NCBI GenBank assembly: GCA_963826695.1
Contig: CAWGXZ010000001.1
Span: forward strand, 1-64,000
Source of the DNA: CAWGXZ01 sp963826695
GTDB taxonomy: Bacteria; Pseudomonadota; Gammaproteobacteria; Burkholderiales; Burkholderiaceae_C
DNA: 64,000 bases
Direction: 5' to 3'
Shown here: piece by piece, positions 1 through 9,488 of the stretch
Layout: each line of letters opens with the position of its first letter
How positions within the stretch are numbered: the first letter of the stretch is position 1
Position numbers and translations under genes: made by a program
Notes under the pieces: model-generated
Seen by the model: the letters and a program-made list of their open reading frames with translations, nothing else
Told to the model about the DNA's origin: nothing
Database searches by the model: none

Positions 1-1238
1 CCGCTGACGCGGTAGTTGCGCCCGATCATGTACGGCTGGCGCGTCAGGTTGCCGGCGAACAGCAGGCGCGTGCCGATCTTGTTCTGGTCGAGGTAGGTCA
101 GCAGGTCGACGCGCTTGACGCCGCGCCTCGGGCTTGAGCATCATCGGGAAGCCGAACCACGACGGGTCGGAGTTCGGCGTCGCCTCCGGCAGGACCAGGA
201 ACTCGGCGCAGCGTCTGCAGCCGCTCGTGCAGGTAGGCGAAGTTGGCGCGGCGCGCGGCGATGAAGCCGTCGAGCCGGTCCAGCTGCGCCAGCCCGCAGG
301 CGGCCTGCATGTCGGTGATCTTCAGGTTGTAGCCGAGGTGGCTGTAGATGTACTTGTGGTCGTAGCCGTCCGGCAGCTCGCCGAGCTGCCAGCCGAAGCG
401 CTTGCCGCAGGTGTTGTCCTTGCCCGGGCGCGCACTAGCAGTCGCGGCCCCAGTCGCGGAACGACTCGGCGATCAGCTTCAGCTCGGCGTTGTTGGTGAA
501 GACCGCGCCGCCTTCGCCCATCGTGATGTGGTGCGCCGGGTAGAAGCTCAGCGTCGCGATGTCGCCGAAGGTGCCGACCAGCTGGCCGTCGTAGGTCGCG
601 CCCAGCGCGTCGCAGCAGTCCTCGACCAGCCACAGGTCGTGCTTCTTGCACAGCGCGATCACCACGTCGAGGTTGAACGGGTTGCCCAGCGTGTGGGCCA
701 GCATGATCGCCTTGGTCTTCGGCGTGATCGCCGCCTCGATCAGGCTGGCGTCGATGTTGTAGCGTGGCCAGGTCGACGTCGACGAACACCGGCACCGCGC
801 CGAACTGGATGATCGGGTTGACCGTGGTCGGGAAGCCGGCGGCCACGCTGATGACCTCGTCGCCCGGCTTGATGGCGCGGTCGCCGAGGCGCGGCGAGGT
901 CAGCGCGGAGAACGCCACCAGGTTGGCCGACGAGCCCGAGTTGACGGTGATCAGGTGCTTGACGCCGAGGTACTTCGCCAGCCGCGCCTCGAACGCGGCG
1001 TTGAAGCGGCCGGTGGTCAGCCAGCCGTCGAGCGACGCCTCGACCATCAGCTTGCATCTCCGCGCGCGCCGAACACCTTGCCGGACGGCGGCACCAGCGT
1101 CTCGCCGGGCACGAACGGCTTCGGCGCGAGTGCGTCAGCTCGGCGTACTGCTGCGACCAGGTGCGGCGATCTGCTGCGCAGCGCAGCGGTCTGCAGTTTG
1201 GTGCGCATGCGGTGTCATGTGCGAGACGATGCGTTCAT
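1..1238 (-). pseudogene. rfbH: RfbH/DdhC-type CDP-6-deoxy-L-threo-D-glycero-4-hexulose-3-dehydrase, frameshifted and cut by the window edge
   Basis: PLP- and 2Fe-2S-dependent dehydrase acting on CDP-4-keto-6-deoxyglucose in CDP-3,6-dideoxyhexose synthesis (cytoplasmic). Family similarity runs through three frames: PFVPGETLVPPSGKVFG near the N-terminus, then WLTTGRFNAAFEARLAKYLG, HLITVNSGSSANLVAFSALT, GDEVISVAAGFPTTVNPIIQ, and near the end FAGNLTRQPYMIGRNYRVSG. I infer at least four indels (around 1030-1190, 770, 430-440 and 310). The ATG at 1238 overlaps the rfbG stop by an ATGA junction, as elsewhere in this operon. The family is about 435 residues and roughly the last 25 lie beyond position 1. 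Product recognition is secure. Whether the frame breaks are real or sequence errors is open. Confidence 0.8.
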
Positions 1239-2323
1239 GGCAGCGCGGTCTGCGGTGTAGTCGGTCGATCTGCTGCAGGCAGCGCTGCGCATGTCGTCGC
1301 CGGCGCAGCCAGGCGCGGTGCCAGTCGACGATGCGGTCCAGCGCCTCGTCCAGGCTCCAGCGCGGCTGCCAGCCGCAGGCGCTGCGCGGGCCTTGGAGAT
1401 GTCGAGCTTGAGGTAGCTGCGCCTCGTGCGGCTGCTCGCCGGCGTCGAGCTGCCAGCGCGGCGCCGTCGCCCCAGCGCGCGCACAGGCGCTCGACGATCC
1501 ACTGCACCGGCCGGGCGTCCTCGTCGCGCGGGCCGAAGTTCCAGCCGTCGGCGCAGCCCTGGCCGTCGCGCACAGGCGCTCGGCCAGCATGCAGATAGCC
1601 CGCCAGCGGCTCGAGCACGTGCTGCCACGGGCGGATCGCGTGCGGGTTGCGGATGACGCACCGGCTCGCCGCGCTCGAAGGCGCGCAGGATGTCGGGGAC
1701 CAGCCGGTCGGCGGCCCAGTCGCCGCCGCCGATCACGTTGCCGGCGCGCGCCGAGGCGACGCGCCATGCGCCGTCCGCTCGCGCGAAGAACGAGCGGCGG
1801 TAGGCCGCGGTGACGAGCTCGGCGCAGCCCTTGCTGCTGCTGTAGGGATCGTGGCCGCCCATCGGCTCGTTCTCGCGGTAGCCCCAGGCCCACTCGCGGT
1901 TCTCGTAGCACTTGTCGGTGGTGACGATCGACGACCGCGCGCACGCTGGCCGTGCGCGCGCACGGCCTCGAGCACGTGCACCGTGCCCATGACGTTGGTG
2001 GCATAGGTGTCCGACCGGCTCGGCGTAGGACAGCCGCACCAGCGGCTGCGCCGCCAGGTGGAAGACGATCTCGGGCTCGGCGCGCGCGCATGCGCGTCGC
2101 GCAGCGCCGCGGCATCGCGGACGTCGCCGATGCGTCGACTGCCATGCCTGCGCCGACGCCGGCGATCGTCGAACAGGCTCGGCGTCGGTCGGCGGCGCCA
2201 GCGCGAAGCCGTGCACCTCGGCGCCCAGCGCGCTGCAGCCACAGCGCCAGCCAGCCGCCCTTGAAGCCGGTGTGGCCGGTGAGGAAGACGCGCCGGCCGC
2301 GCCAGAAGCCGTCGGCGTCGCAT
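1235..2323 (-). pseudogene. rfbG: CDP-glucose 4,6-dehydratase, frameshifted
   Basis: Short-chain dehydrogenase-type enzyme that converts CDP-glucose to CDP-4-keto-6-deoxyglucose. The NAD-binding start reads GFWRGRRVFLTGHTGFKGGW. Further on are the catalytic region (STDKCYENREWAWGYREN-like, split across frames), GNVIGGGDWAADRLVPDILR and WNFGPRDEDARPVQWIVERL. These pieces lie in different frames, so several single-base indels are present, one directly after the proposed ATG at 2323. The C-terminus resembles family members (WHRAW, then AGDDMR, then an IDDYTA-like end). The stop at 1235-1237 overlaps the rfbH start. The rfbF stop lies at 2325-2327, just upstream, so the genes are tightly coupled. 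Confidence 0.8.
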
Positions 2324-2324
2324 C

Positions 2325-3111
2325 TCAGCTCACCAGACCTTCCACGGCGCCGTGCCGCTCGGCCCACAGCTCTTCGAGATGGATGCTTGTCGCGCAGCGT
2401 GTCCATCGGCTGCCAGAAGCCGTCGTGCTGCGAACGCCATCAGCTGGCCGTCGCGCGGCCAGGCGCTCCAGCGGCTCCTGCTCCCAGATCGTGTCGTCGC
2501 CGTCGATGTAGTCGAGCACCTCGGGCGACAGCACGAAGAAGCCGCCGTTGATCCAGCCGCCGTCGCCCTGCGGCTTCTCCTGGAAGCTGCGCGACGCGGT
2601 GCCGTCCGATGTCGAGCGCGCCGAAGCGGCCCGGCGGCTGACCGCGGTGACCGTCGCGAGCCTTGCCATGCGCGCGGTGGAACGCGATCAGCGCGGCCGA
2701 TGTCGACGTCGGCGACGCCGTCGCCGTAGGTGAAGCAGAAGGCTCCTCGTCGCGCACGATAGTCGGCGCACGCGCTTGAGGCGGCCGCCGGTCATCGTGC
2801 TCTCGCCGGTGTCGACCAGCGTGACGCGCCACGGCTCGGCGCTGCTGCTGGTGCACCTCGCATGCGGTTCTGCGCGCAGGTCGAACGTGACGTCGGACAT
2901 GTGCAGGAAGTAGTTGGCGAAGTACTCCTTGATCACGTAGCCCTTGTAGCCGCAGCAGATGACGAAGTCGTTGATGCCGTGGTGCGCAGTAGATCTTCAT
3001 GATGTGCCAGAGGATCGGCTTGCCGCCGATCTCGACCATCGGCTTGGGCCGCAGCGCGGTCTCTTCGCTGAGGCGGGTGCCGAGGCCGCCGGCCAGGATG
3101 ACTGCTTTCAT
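2325..3111 (-). pseudogene. rfbF: Glucose-1-phosphate cytidylyltransferase, frameshifted
   Basis: Makes CDP-glucose from CTP and glucose 1-phosphate, the entry step to CDP-3,6-dideoxyhexoses. The N-terminus MKAVILAGGLGTRLSEETAL, with the PKPMVEIGGKPILWHIMKIY stretch just after, is diagnostic of the sugar nucleotidyltransferase fold and of this subfamily. MIKEYFANYFLHMSDVTFDL, GWINGGFFVLSPEVLDYIDG and DDTIWEQEPLERLA continue the match in other frames. Several indels are needed (near 2985, 2860, 2750, 2600 and 2440). ATG at 3111 overlaps the upstream reductase stop (TGA at 3108-3110) as ATGA. The total length fits the usual ~257 residues. Confidence 0.82.
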
Positions 3112-4131
3112 GCGGCGTTTCCGTGTTCGAGCGTCAGTTCGAGCTGACGAAGGCATCGGAGAGGAAGCGCCGCGGCGGCCAGGCCCGCTGCCGTCAGTGC
3201 CGCGCGCGCGTCGTCGATCATCGCGGGCGAGCCGCAGGCGTAGACCGCGTCGCTGGCTCCAGGCGGGCGGTCGGCGAGCAGCGCGTCCTGGACGTGGCCG
3301 CGAAGCCGGCCCAGGTCTGGCATCGGCTCGCGACAGCACCGGGAACGAAGCGCAGTGCGCCGGCAACTCGCTGGCAGGAGGCCAGTACAGATCTTCGGCA
3401 TGGCGGCCGCCCCAGTAGAGAGCAACCGAGCGCGGCTGCTCCTCGAGGGGGCGGCCTGGCCAGCTGCGACAGCATCGCCTTGACTGGCGCGACGCCGGTA
3501 CCGGTGGCGAGGAACACCAGGTCGAGGCCGGTGGTGTCGCGCAGAAAGAACGTGCCGAGCGGGCCTTCCAGACGCAGCAGGTCGCCAACACGGGCCTCGT
3601 CGAAGAGGCGCGCGCTCATTACGCCGTTGTCGACGCGCCGGACGTGCAGTTCGAGCTTGCCGTCGGCGCCAGCGACGTTGGCGATCGAGTAGCTGCGGCG
3701 CAGCCCGGCCTTGCCGATCAGGTCGAGGTATTGGCCGGCCACATAGCGAAAGCTCGCCTTCGGTGGCAGCCGCAGCACGATGCGTAGGACATCGGGCGCC
3801 AGACGCTCGAGGCTGTCGATGCGGCACGGCAGCGTCTTGGTTTCAATGTCGGCCGGCAGACCGAGATCGTCTGATGTCGATCTCGACGTCGTCGAGCGCA
3901 GCAGTGGTGCAGGTCAGCACCCAACCTTCGGCCTTCTCGGCCGAGTTGCAGCGCCAGGTCACTTTTCAGCCCCGCGGTGCGCCCGCTCAGAACCTTGGCC
4001 TTGCAGGTGCCGCAGCGGCCGGTCCGGCAACTGTGTTCGAGTACCAGCCCGGCATGGCGGGCGGCGTCGAGCATCGTCGACGCGGCGGGCGAGTCGAAGA
4101 AGCGGCCGTTGGCCAGCGTCACTGTCGGCAT
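3108..4131 (-). pseudogene. CDP-6-deoxy-delta-3,4-glucoseen reductase-like 2Fe-2S/FAD reductase, frameshifted
   Basis: Partner of RfbH: passes electrons from NADH through FAD and a plant-type 2Fe-2S centre to complete C3 deoxygenation (AscD/DdhD/RfbI role). The N-terminal ferredoxin domain shows CRTGRCGTCKAKVLSG, i.e. the C-x4-C-x2-C cluster, with a further Cys in a shifted frame. The FAD-binding part reads YVAGQYLDLIGKAGLRRSYS, and the NAD part LVFLATGTGVAPVKAMLSQL and DAVYACGSPAMIDDARAAL. Frame changes fall near 3900, 3780, 3450 and 3330. Stand-alone reductases of the flavodoxin reductase class share this domain order, but the position inside the rfbFGH cluster makes the assignment strong. 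Confidence 0.78.
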
Positions 4132-4177
4132 GGCGGCCGGCGCGTCGGCGCCGAAGTCCGAGTGGGCGAGTGCCGCA

Positions 4178-5314
4178 TCACTCGTGGTAGTCGTACGCTT
4201 GGAAGCCGGCCAGCTTGACCAGGCTGTCGCGCCGGGCCGCAGTGTAGTCGGCCTCGACCATTTCCTTCACCAGCTCGGGCAGGGTGATCTTCGGCACCCA
4301 GCCGAGCTTTTCCTTGGCCTTGGTCGGGTCGCCCAGCAGGGTCTCGACTTCGGTCGGGCGGTAGTAGCGCGGGTCGACGCGGACGATCACGTCGCCGGGC
4401 TTGCACTTGGCCTTCACCTGACCCTCAATCGCGTCAACCCGCTCGACGGTGCCGACTTCCTGCTCGCCTTCGCCGCTGAAGGCCAGCGTGATGCCGAGCT
4501 CCTTGGCGGCGACATCTCGACGAACTGGCGCACGCTGTACTGCACGCCGGTGGCGATGACGAAGTCCTCCGGCTGCTCCTGCTGCAGCATCAGCCACTGC
4601 ATCTCGACGTAGTCCTTGGCATGGCCCCAGTCGCGCAGCGCGCTCAGGTTGCCGAGGTACAGGCAGTCCTGCAGGCCGAGCGCGATGCGCGCCATCGCGC
4701 GCGTGATCTTGCGCGTGACGAAGGTCTCGCCGCGCAGCGGGCTCTCGTGGTTGAAGAGGATGCCGTTGCAGGCGTAGAGGCCGTAGGCCTCGCGGTAGTT
4801 GACCGTGATCCAGTAGGCGTACAGCTTGGCCACCGCGTACGGGCTGCGCGGGTAGAAGGGCGTGGTCTCCTTCTGCGGCGTTTCCTGCACCAGGCCGTAC
4901 AGCTCGGAGGTGCTCGCCTGGTAGAAGCGCGTCTTCTTCTCCAGGCCGAGGATGCGGATCGCCTCCAGGATGCGCAGCGTGCCGATGCCGTCGGCATTGG
5001 CCGTGTACTCGGGCGTCTCGAAGCTCACCGCCACATGGCTCATCGCCGCCAGGTTGTAGATCTCGTCGGGCTGCACCTGCTGGATGATGCGGATCAGGTT
5101 GGTCGAGTCGGTCAGGTCGCCGTAGTGCAGCTTGAAGCTGCGGCGACTTCGTCGTGCGGGTCCTGGTACAGGTGGTCGATGCGGTCGGTGTTGAACAGCG
5201 ACGCGCGGCGCTTGATGCCGTGGACCTCGTAGCCCTTGTCGAGCAGCAGTTCGCGAGGTAGGCGCCGTCCTGGCCGGTGACGCCGGTGATGAGGGCGACT
5301 TTGCTTGTGGTCAT
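4178..5314 (-). pseudogene. gmd: GDP-mannose 4,6-dehydratase, frameshifted
   Basis: Converts GDP-mannose to GDP-4-keto-6-deoxymannose, precursor of GDP-L-fucose and GDP-rhamnose-type sugars. Start MTTSKVALITGVTGQDGAYL carries the Rossmann glycine motif. The central stretch has the SDR catalytic region (STSELYGLVQETPQKE, then YPRSPYAVAKLYAYWI with the Y-x3-K pair) and NHESPLRGETFVTRKITRA. The C-terminus YYRPTEVETLLGDPTKAKEK is typical of Gmd. Two or three indels separate these blocks (near 5250, 5150 and 4515). The ATG at 5314 lies 14 bases past the likely fcl stop (5328-5330). Substrate supply fits the neighbouring manC. Confidence 0.85.
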
Positions 5315-5327
5315 TGCTGGGCTCGAG

Positions 5328-6292
5328 TCAGCTGGCGCTGTCGGTTTGTGCGTGAAGGGCGCGGCCGTCGTACGCCAGGCGAATGCCGTCCGCAGCGTGG
5401 TGCTTGGCGCGCCAGCCGAGGTCGGCGAGCCGGCTGACGTCGAGCAGCTTGCGCGGCGTGCCGTCGGGCTTGCTGCGCGTCGAAGACGATGCGGCCGTCG
5501 AAGCCGACGACTTCCATCACCGTCTCGGCGAGCTCGCGGATCGTCACGTCCTCGCCGGTGCCGATGTTGACGAGCGGGCCGTCGTAGCCGCTTTCCATCA
5601 GGTGCACGCAGGCATCGGCGAGGTCGTCGACATAGAGGAACTCGCGCCGCGGCGTGCCGCTGCCCCAGACGACGTATTCGGCGTCGCCGCGCAGCTTGGC
5701 CTCGTGCGCCTTGCGCATCAGCGCCGGCAGCACATGGCTGTTGGCGAGGTCGTAGTTGTCGTTCGGGCCGTACAGGTTGGTCGGCATCGCGCTGACGTAC
5801 TGCCGCCCGTACTGGCGGTTGTAGCTGTCGCACAGCTTGATGCCGGCGATCTTGGCGATCGCGTACGGGCTCGTTGGTCGGCTCGAGCGGGCCGGTGAGG
5901 AGGTATTCCTCCTTGATCGGCTGCGGGCAGTCGCGCGGGTAGATGCAGCTCGAGCCCAGGAACATCAGCCGCTGAACGCCTGCCAGGTGCGCACCGTGGA
6001 TCAGGTTGGCCTCGATCATCAGGTTCTGGTAGATGAAGTCGGCGCGGTAGATGTTGTTGGCGTGGATGCCGCCGACCTTGGCTGCGGCGATGAAGAGGTA
6101 GTCGGGCTTGTGCTCGGCCAGGAAGGCGTGGACCGCGCGCTGGTCGAGCAGGTCGAGCTCGGCATGGGTGCGGGTCAGCACGTTGCGGTAGCCGGCTGCC
6201 TGCAGCCGGCGCACGATGGCCGAGCCGACCATGCCGCGGTGGCCGCTGACGTAGATGGTGGCGTCGCGGTTCACGGCTTCACTTTCGGCCAT
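5328..6292 (-). pseudogene. fcl: GDP-L-fucose synthase (3,5-epimerase/4-reductase), frameshifted
   Basis: NADPH-dependent enzyme completing GDP-L-fucose synthesis after Gmd. Seen directly: IYVSGHRGMVGSAIVRRLQA (nucleotide-binding), DYLFIAAAKVGGIHANN, FLGSSCIYPRDCPQPIKEEY with the catalytic Ser/Cys region, then after a frame change MPTNLYGPNDNYDLANSHVL and FLYVDDLADACVHLMES. Indels lie near 5875 and 5475. With the second corrected, the protein ends ...AQTDSAS at the TGA 5328-5330. Uncorrected reading would run to 5311 and overlap gmd. The first ATG, at 6292, overlaps the end of manC by 14 bases, so these two are translated as a unit. Confidence 0.85.
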
Positions 6293-7767
6293 AGGTGTCG
6301 TCGAAGCGCACGATGTCGTCCTCGCCCAGGTAGGAGCCCGACTGCACCTCGATGAGCTCGAGCGGCAGCTTGCCGGGGTTGGCCAGGCGGTGCGTCTGGC
6401 CGAGCGGGATGTAGGTGCTCTGGTTCTCGCTCAGGATGGTGACCTTGTCGCCGACGGTCACTTCGGCCGTGCCCGAGACGACGATCCAGTGCTCGGCGCG
6501 GTGGTGGTGCATCTGCAGGCTGAGCGTGGCACCCGGGTTGACGACGATGCGCTTGACCTGGAAGCGCGGGCCCGCGTCGATGCTGTCGTACGTGCCCCAG
6601 GGGCGGTGCACGCGGCGGTGCAGGCTGCCTTCGCTGCGGCCGGCCTTCTGCAGGCTGGCGACGATCTTCTTGACCTGCTGGCTTTGCGACTGGTCGGCGA
6701 CGAGCACGGCGTCGGGGGTTTCGACGATGACGATGTTGTCGAGGCCGATCGCGCCGACGAGGCGGCTGGTGGCGTGCACGAGGGTGTTGCGGCTGCCCTC
6801 GAAGAGCACGTCGCCGTGCGCGGCGTTGCCGCTGGCGTCGAGCTCGCTGACCTGCCAGACGGCGTCCCAGGCGCCGAGGTCGCTCCAGCCGGCGTCGAGC
6901 GGAACCATCTTCAGCTCCCAGCCGGAGCCGGGCGCGGTGCAGGGCTCCATCACGGCGTAGTCGATGCTTTCGCTGGGGATGGCTTCGAAGGCGGCCTTGT
7001 CGGGGCGCACGAACAGCGCGCCGGTCTTGCTGTCGGTGCTGCGGGCGGCCCAGGCGGCGCGGCAGGCGGCATCGATGTCGGGGCGGAACTGGGCGAGTGC
7101 CTTCAGCCAGCTGCTGGCGCGCAGCACGAACATGCCGCTGTTCCAGTAGTAGCCGCCTTCGCGCAGGTAGCGCTCGGCGGTGGCGAGGTCGGGCTTTTCG
7201 ACGAAGGCGGCGACGTCGAGCGCCTCGGCTTCGCTGCCGTCGACGCGGGCGGGCGTGGATGTAGCCGAAGCCGGTTTCGGGCTTGTCCGGGGTGATGCCG
7301 AGGGTGACGATGCTGCCGTCGGCGGCCGCAGCCACGGCGCGGCGCATGGCGGCGGTGAAGGCTTCGGGGCGGGCGACGGCGTGGTCGGCCGGGGCGACGA
7401 CGAGGATGGGGTCGGCGCCTTCGGCAGCGGCTTCGCAGGCGTGCAGCGCGGCGAGCGTCAGCGCGGGGGCGGTGTTGCGGCCGGTCGGCTCGAGGAGGAT
7501 GGCGCCGGGGCTGCAGTCGATTTCGCGCAGCTGGTCGAGCACCATGAAGCGGTGCTCCTCGTTGCCGACGATGCAGGGGGCGGCGACTTCGACTTCATCG
7601 CCGGCCAGGGCGAGCAGGCGGCGGGTGGACTGCTGGAACAGCGTGCCGTCGCCGGCAAGCGCCAGGAACTGCTTGGGGTACAGCGCCCGGCTCAGCGGCC
7701 ACAGGCGCGTGCCGCTGCCGCCGGCCATGATGACGGGGAGGACGGTGTGGCGGGTGGAAGTGCTCAT
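6279..7767 (-). pseudogene. manC: Mannose-1-phosphate guanylyltransferase/mannose-6-phosphate isomerase, one frameshift
   Basis: Bifunctional enzyme giving GDP-mannose for the downstream Gmd and Fcl. The N-terminal pyrophosphorylase has MAGGSGTRLWPLSRALYPKQ. The C-terminal cupin-type isomerase shows RPWGTYDSIDAGPRFQVKRI and the metal-binding LQMHHHRAEHWIVVSGTAEV. One indel near 7255, in a G-rich run just after FGYIHA, separates the two frames; with it corrected the length is about 495 residues, near the family norm. I choose ATG 7767 (MSTSTRHTVLPVIMAGG) over a 27-residue longer start, whose leading sequence is low-complexity and unlike the family. It is the first gene of the leftward nucleotide-sugar operon. 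Confidence 0.85.
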
Positions 7768-8154
7768 CGAGTGCAGTGGGGCCTCGCGAGCGGAGCCTCC
7801 GGAAGGTGCGGCGCCCTGTGCGCGGGCTGGTTCTGCGGGTGCGGGCAAGCCGTCGCCGGAACGGGCGCAGTGCGGGTCGGACGGGCGCGAGACATCGTTG
7901 CGGGGGTGGAGTTGGCTAAAGGGCTATCGGCGCCGCTTGCCAGAAGTAAAGCCCCTTTCTGGTGCGCCGATCGGGCATTAAGGGCCGAAGGGGCGCCGGA
8001 GTTTAGCTGTGGGCCAATCGCTGTATGCGCGCAGCGGCGGCTGCGGCCCGGGGAAGCGTAAGCATTTCACGGGCCATCGTCGGAATTGGAAGCCGGCCGC
8101 TTCGCGAGCCTGTCCTCCTTGACTTAGCCAAGATAGCCCTACTGAGGAGCATGC
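7768..8154. other. Intergenic region between manC (leftward) and the toxin-antitoxin patch (rightward)
   Basis: About 390 bases without a credible gene. It must hold the promoter of the leftward manC-rfb operon and that of the rightward antitoxin remnant, but I could not pick a convincing -35/-10 pair for either. An imperfect inverted repeat of AAAGGGCT with AGCCCCTTT (about 7916-7958) could form a stem with a long loop; its role is unclear. No JUMPStart-like element was recognised. Confidence 0.4.
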
Positions 8155-8361
8155 ATGCGCACCGTCAATATGCACGAGGCAATGACGCAGCTTTCGAAGC
8201 TGATCGAAGCCGTTGCAGCCTTGGCGAGGAAGTCGTCGCGCGGGCTGCCCCGTTGCCAGCTGTCGGGGTCAGCTGGCGGCCGCGCCGCCTGGGCACACTG
8301 GCAGGCAAATGCGCTTGACGATGATGCGCCGCTTCCGGAGGACGTGCTCCGCGCGTTCGAG
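8155..8361 (+). pseudogene. Phd/YefM-family antitoxin remnant
   Basis: The start MRTVNMHEAMTQLSKLIEAV matches the N-terminal DNA-binding end of Phd/YefM antitoxins and resembles the intact antitoxin at 10938. The rest is spread over other frames: GEEVV and RRLGTLAGKCA in one frame, then LDDDAPLPEDVLRAFEG in another, which looks like the acidic toxin-binding tail. A GAGGAGC Shine-Dalgarno-like sequence lies just upstream (8145-8151). No stop codon closes the reading: the tail runs straight into the toxin fragment at 8366, which suggests a deletion across the antitoxin-toxin junction. Confidence 0.65.
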
Positions 8362-8365
8362 GGTG

Positions 8366-8641
8366 TGGGAAATTGCCATCAAGTCGAGTCAGGGTCGGAC
8401 CGACTTCATCGCTGATCCGAAGCTCGTCTCGGACGAAGCCTCCGGGTCGGTTTTGCAGAACTGCCGGTCTTCGCACGCCACACCATTCGCCTTGCGAGAC
8501 ATGCCGCCGCACCATCGGGACCCTTTCGACCGCTTGCTGCTTGCTCAAGCGCTGACGGAGCCGGCTTGGCTGGTCACGGCGGACGCGCAGCTGGCCCGCT
8601 ACGCCGGCCCTGTGCACCCCATCGGGGCCAACAGAACGTAA
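8366..8641 (+). pseudogene. PIN-domain (VapC-like) toxin remnant lacking its N-terminus
   Basis: The reading VWEIAIKSSQGR, RDMPPHHRDPFDRLLLAQAL and LVTADAQLARY matches the middle and C-terminus of the PIN toxin encoded at 11179-11565 (VWEIAIKYALRK, HSDPFDRLLVAQAL, LLTHDATVARY). About 45 N-terminal residues, including the first catalytic Asp of the L-L-D-T-H motif, are absent and antitoxin sequence directly precedes. The retained DPFDRLL Asp residues alone would not form a PIN active site. I call it a dead toxin left by a deletion. Confidence 0.7.
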
Positions 8642-8708
8642 GCACGGCCGAAGGGCATCATCCTTCTGCTCGGCGTCGGCGCTTGTTCTTGGCATCGGAG
8701 GAAGCCCA

Positions 8709-9113
8709 TCACGCCTTGGCCAGCAGTCGAGCGCCGCTGACTTTGGCGGCGGCTTTGTCGAATGTCCACAGCGGCTGCTCACCGGCCTGGGTGGTCAGCG
8801 CGACGTGAAGGCAGTCGGCGAAGTCGGCCGAGCCCTTGCGAAACAACTGCAGCGCGACCTCGAGCGCGCGCTCCGACTCGAAGGTCAGCTCGGCTGCCGA
8901 GAAGAGGCTGGCCAGGATCATCAGCACGTCGTCCTTGCCGAACTCGAAGCGGGACCGCAGCACCCACTCGAGTTCCAGAACGACGGTAACGGGCACGAAC
9001 AGTGTCGAGCCCTGGGCGACGCAGCGGCTGATGAGGTGCTTGGCCGCGGCGAGCTGCGCTGGATCGTCCTGGACGATATAGCGCACCAGGACGTTGGTGT
9101 CGAGCGCCGGCAT
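8709..9113 (-). CDS. vapC: PIN-domain ribonuclease toxin VapC
   Basis: A 134-residue PIN domain protein, predicted Mg-dependent RNase toxin. Acidic active-site candidates are D5 (ALDTNVLVRY), E47 (VVLELEWVL), D97/D100 (SADFADCLHVAL) and D119 (TFDKAAAKV), in the usual order and spacing, so the toxin looks intact. It lies 13 bases downstream of an AbrB-type antitoxin on the same strand, the usual VapBC layout. Its last 54 codons are duplicated, with about 14 mismatches, at 12764-12925. Cellular target cannot be told from sequence. Confidence 0.87.
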   Translation of the reverse strand: MPALDTNVLVRYIVQDDPAQLAAAKHLISRCVAQGSTLFVPVTVVLELEWVLRSRFEFGKDDVLMILASLFSAAELTFESERALEVALQLFRKGSADFADCLHVALTTQAGEQPLWTFDKAAAKVSGARLLAKA

Positions 9114-9126
9114 GCTTGCGCCGAAG

Positions 9127-9348
9127 TCAGCGCCAGGGGTTCATGTCGTCGACGCTGACGTGCTTGCCCTTGGGCGCCTCGAGCATGCCGGCCATGTCGA
9201 GGATGGACTTGGTCTTGGCCCTGACGATGATGGTGCCGTCGGGCATCGCCGACCAGACCAGGCGCGTGCCCGGCTTGGCATCCACGAGAGCGCGGATGTC
9301 GGCCGGCACGGTGGTCTGCCCCTTGGCAGTGATGGTCGACTCAGCCAT
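9127..9348 (-). CDS. vapB: AbrB/SpoVT-type antitoxin VapB
   Basis: A 73-residue protein with an N-terminal swapped-hairpin AbrB fold (STITAKGQTTVPADIRALVD, then GTRLVWSAMPDGTIIV) and a C-terminal tail (LEAPKGKHVSVDDMNPW) of the kind that binds a PIN toxin. It probably neutralises the VapC encoded directly downstream and represses its own promoter. AAGGAAAG upstream of the ATG serves as a ribosome binding site. The start faces the divergent metallo-beta-lactamase gene across about 140 bases. Confidence 0.87.
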   Translation of the reverse strand: MAESTITAKGQTTVPADIRALVDAKPGTRLVWSAMPDGTIIVRAKTKSILDMAGMLEAPKGKHVSVDDMNPWR

Positions 9349-9488
9349 GGCGTCTTTCCTTACAATTTATCGCATGGTAATGCACCTTGTTGCTGCGGAC
9401 CTTGCCCCGCGTGCGGGCGCTTGTCTTCGGCTCGCCCGTTACGAACAATAGAGGCGCTTCCCCAAACCCCACAGCCGGAGCGCGCACC
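9349..9488. promoter_or_regulatory. Divergent promoter region between vapBC and the MBL-fold gene
   Basis: This 140-base AT-richer gap separates a leftward vapBC from the rightward MBL gene. A TACAAT hexamer at 9361-9366 reads on the plus strand. On the minus strand ATTACCATGCGATAAATTG lies just upstream of the vapB ribosome binding site and is a plausible promoter/operator location. No exact operator could be defined. Confidence 0.35.

Noticed and set aside
7916..7958. Inverted repeat upstream of manC as a terminator or riboswitch
   Set aside because: Long loop, imperfect stem and no T-run; no known RNA class recognised.
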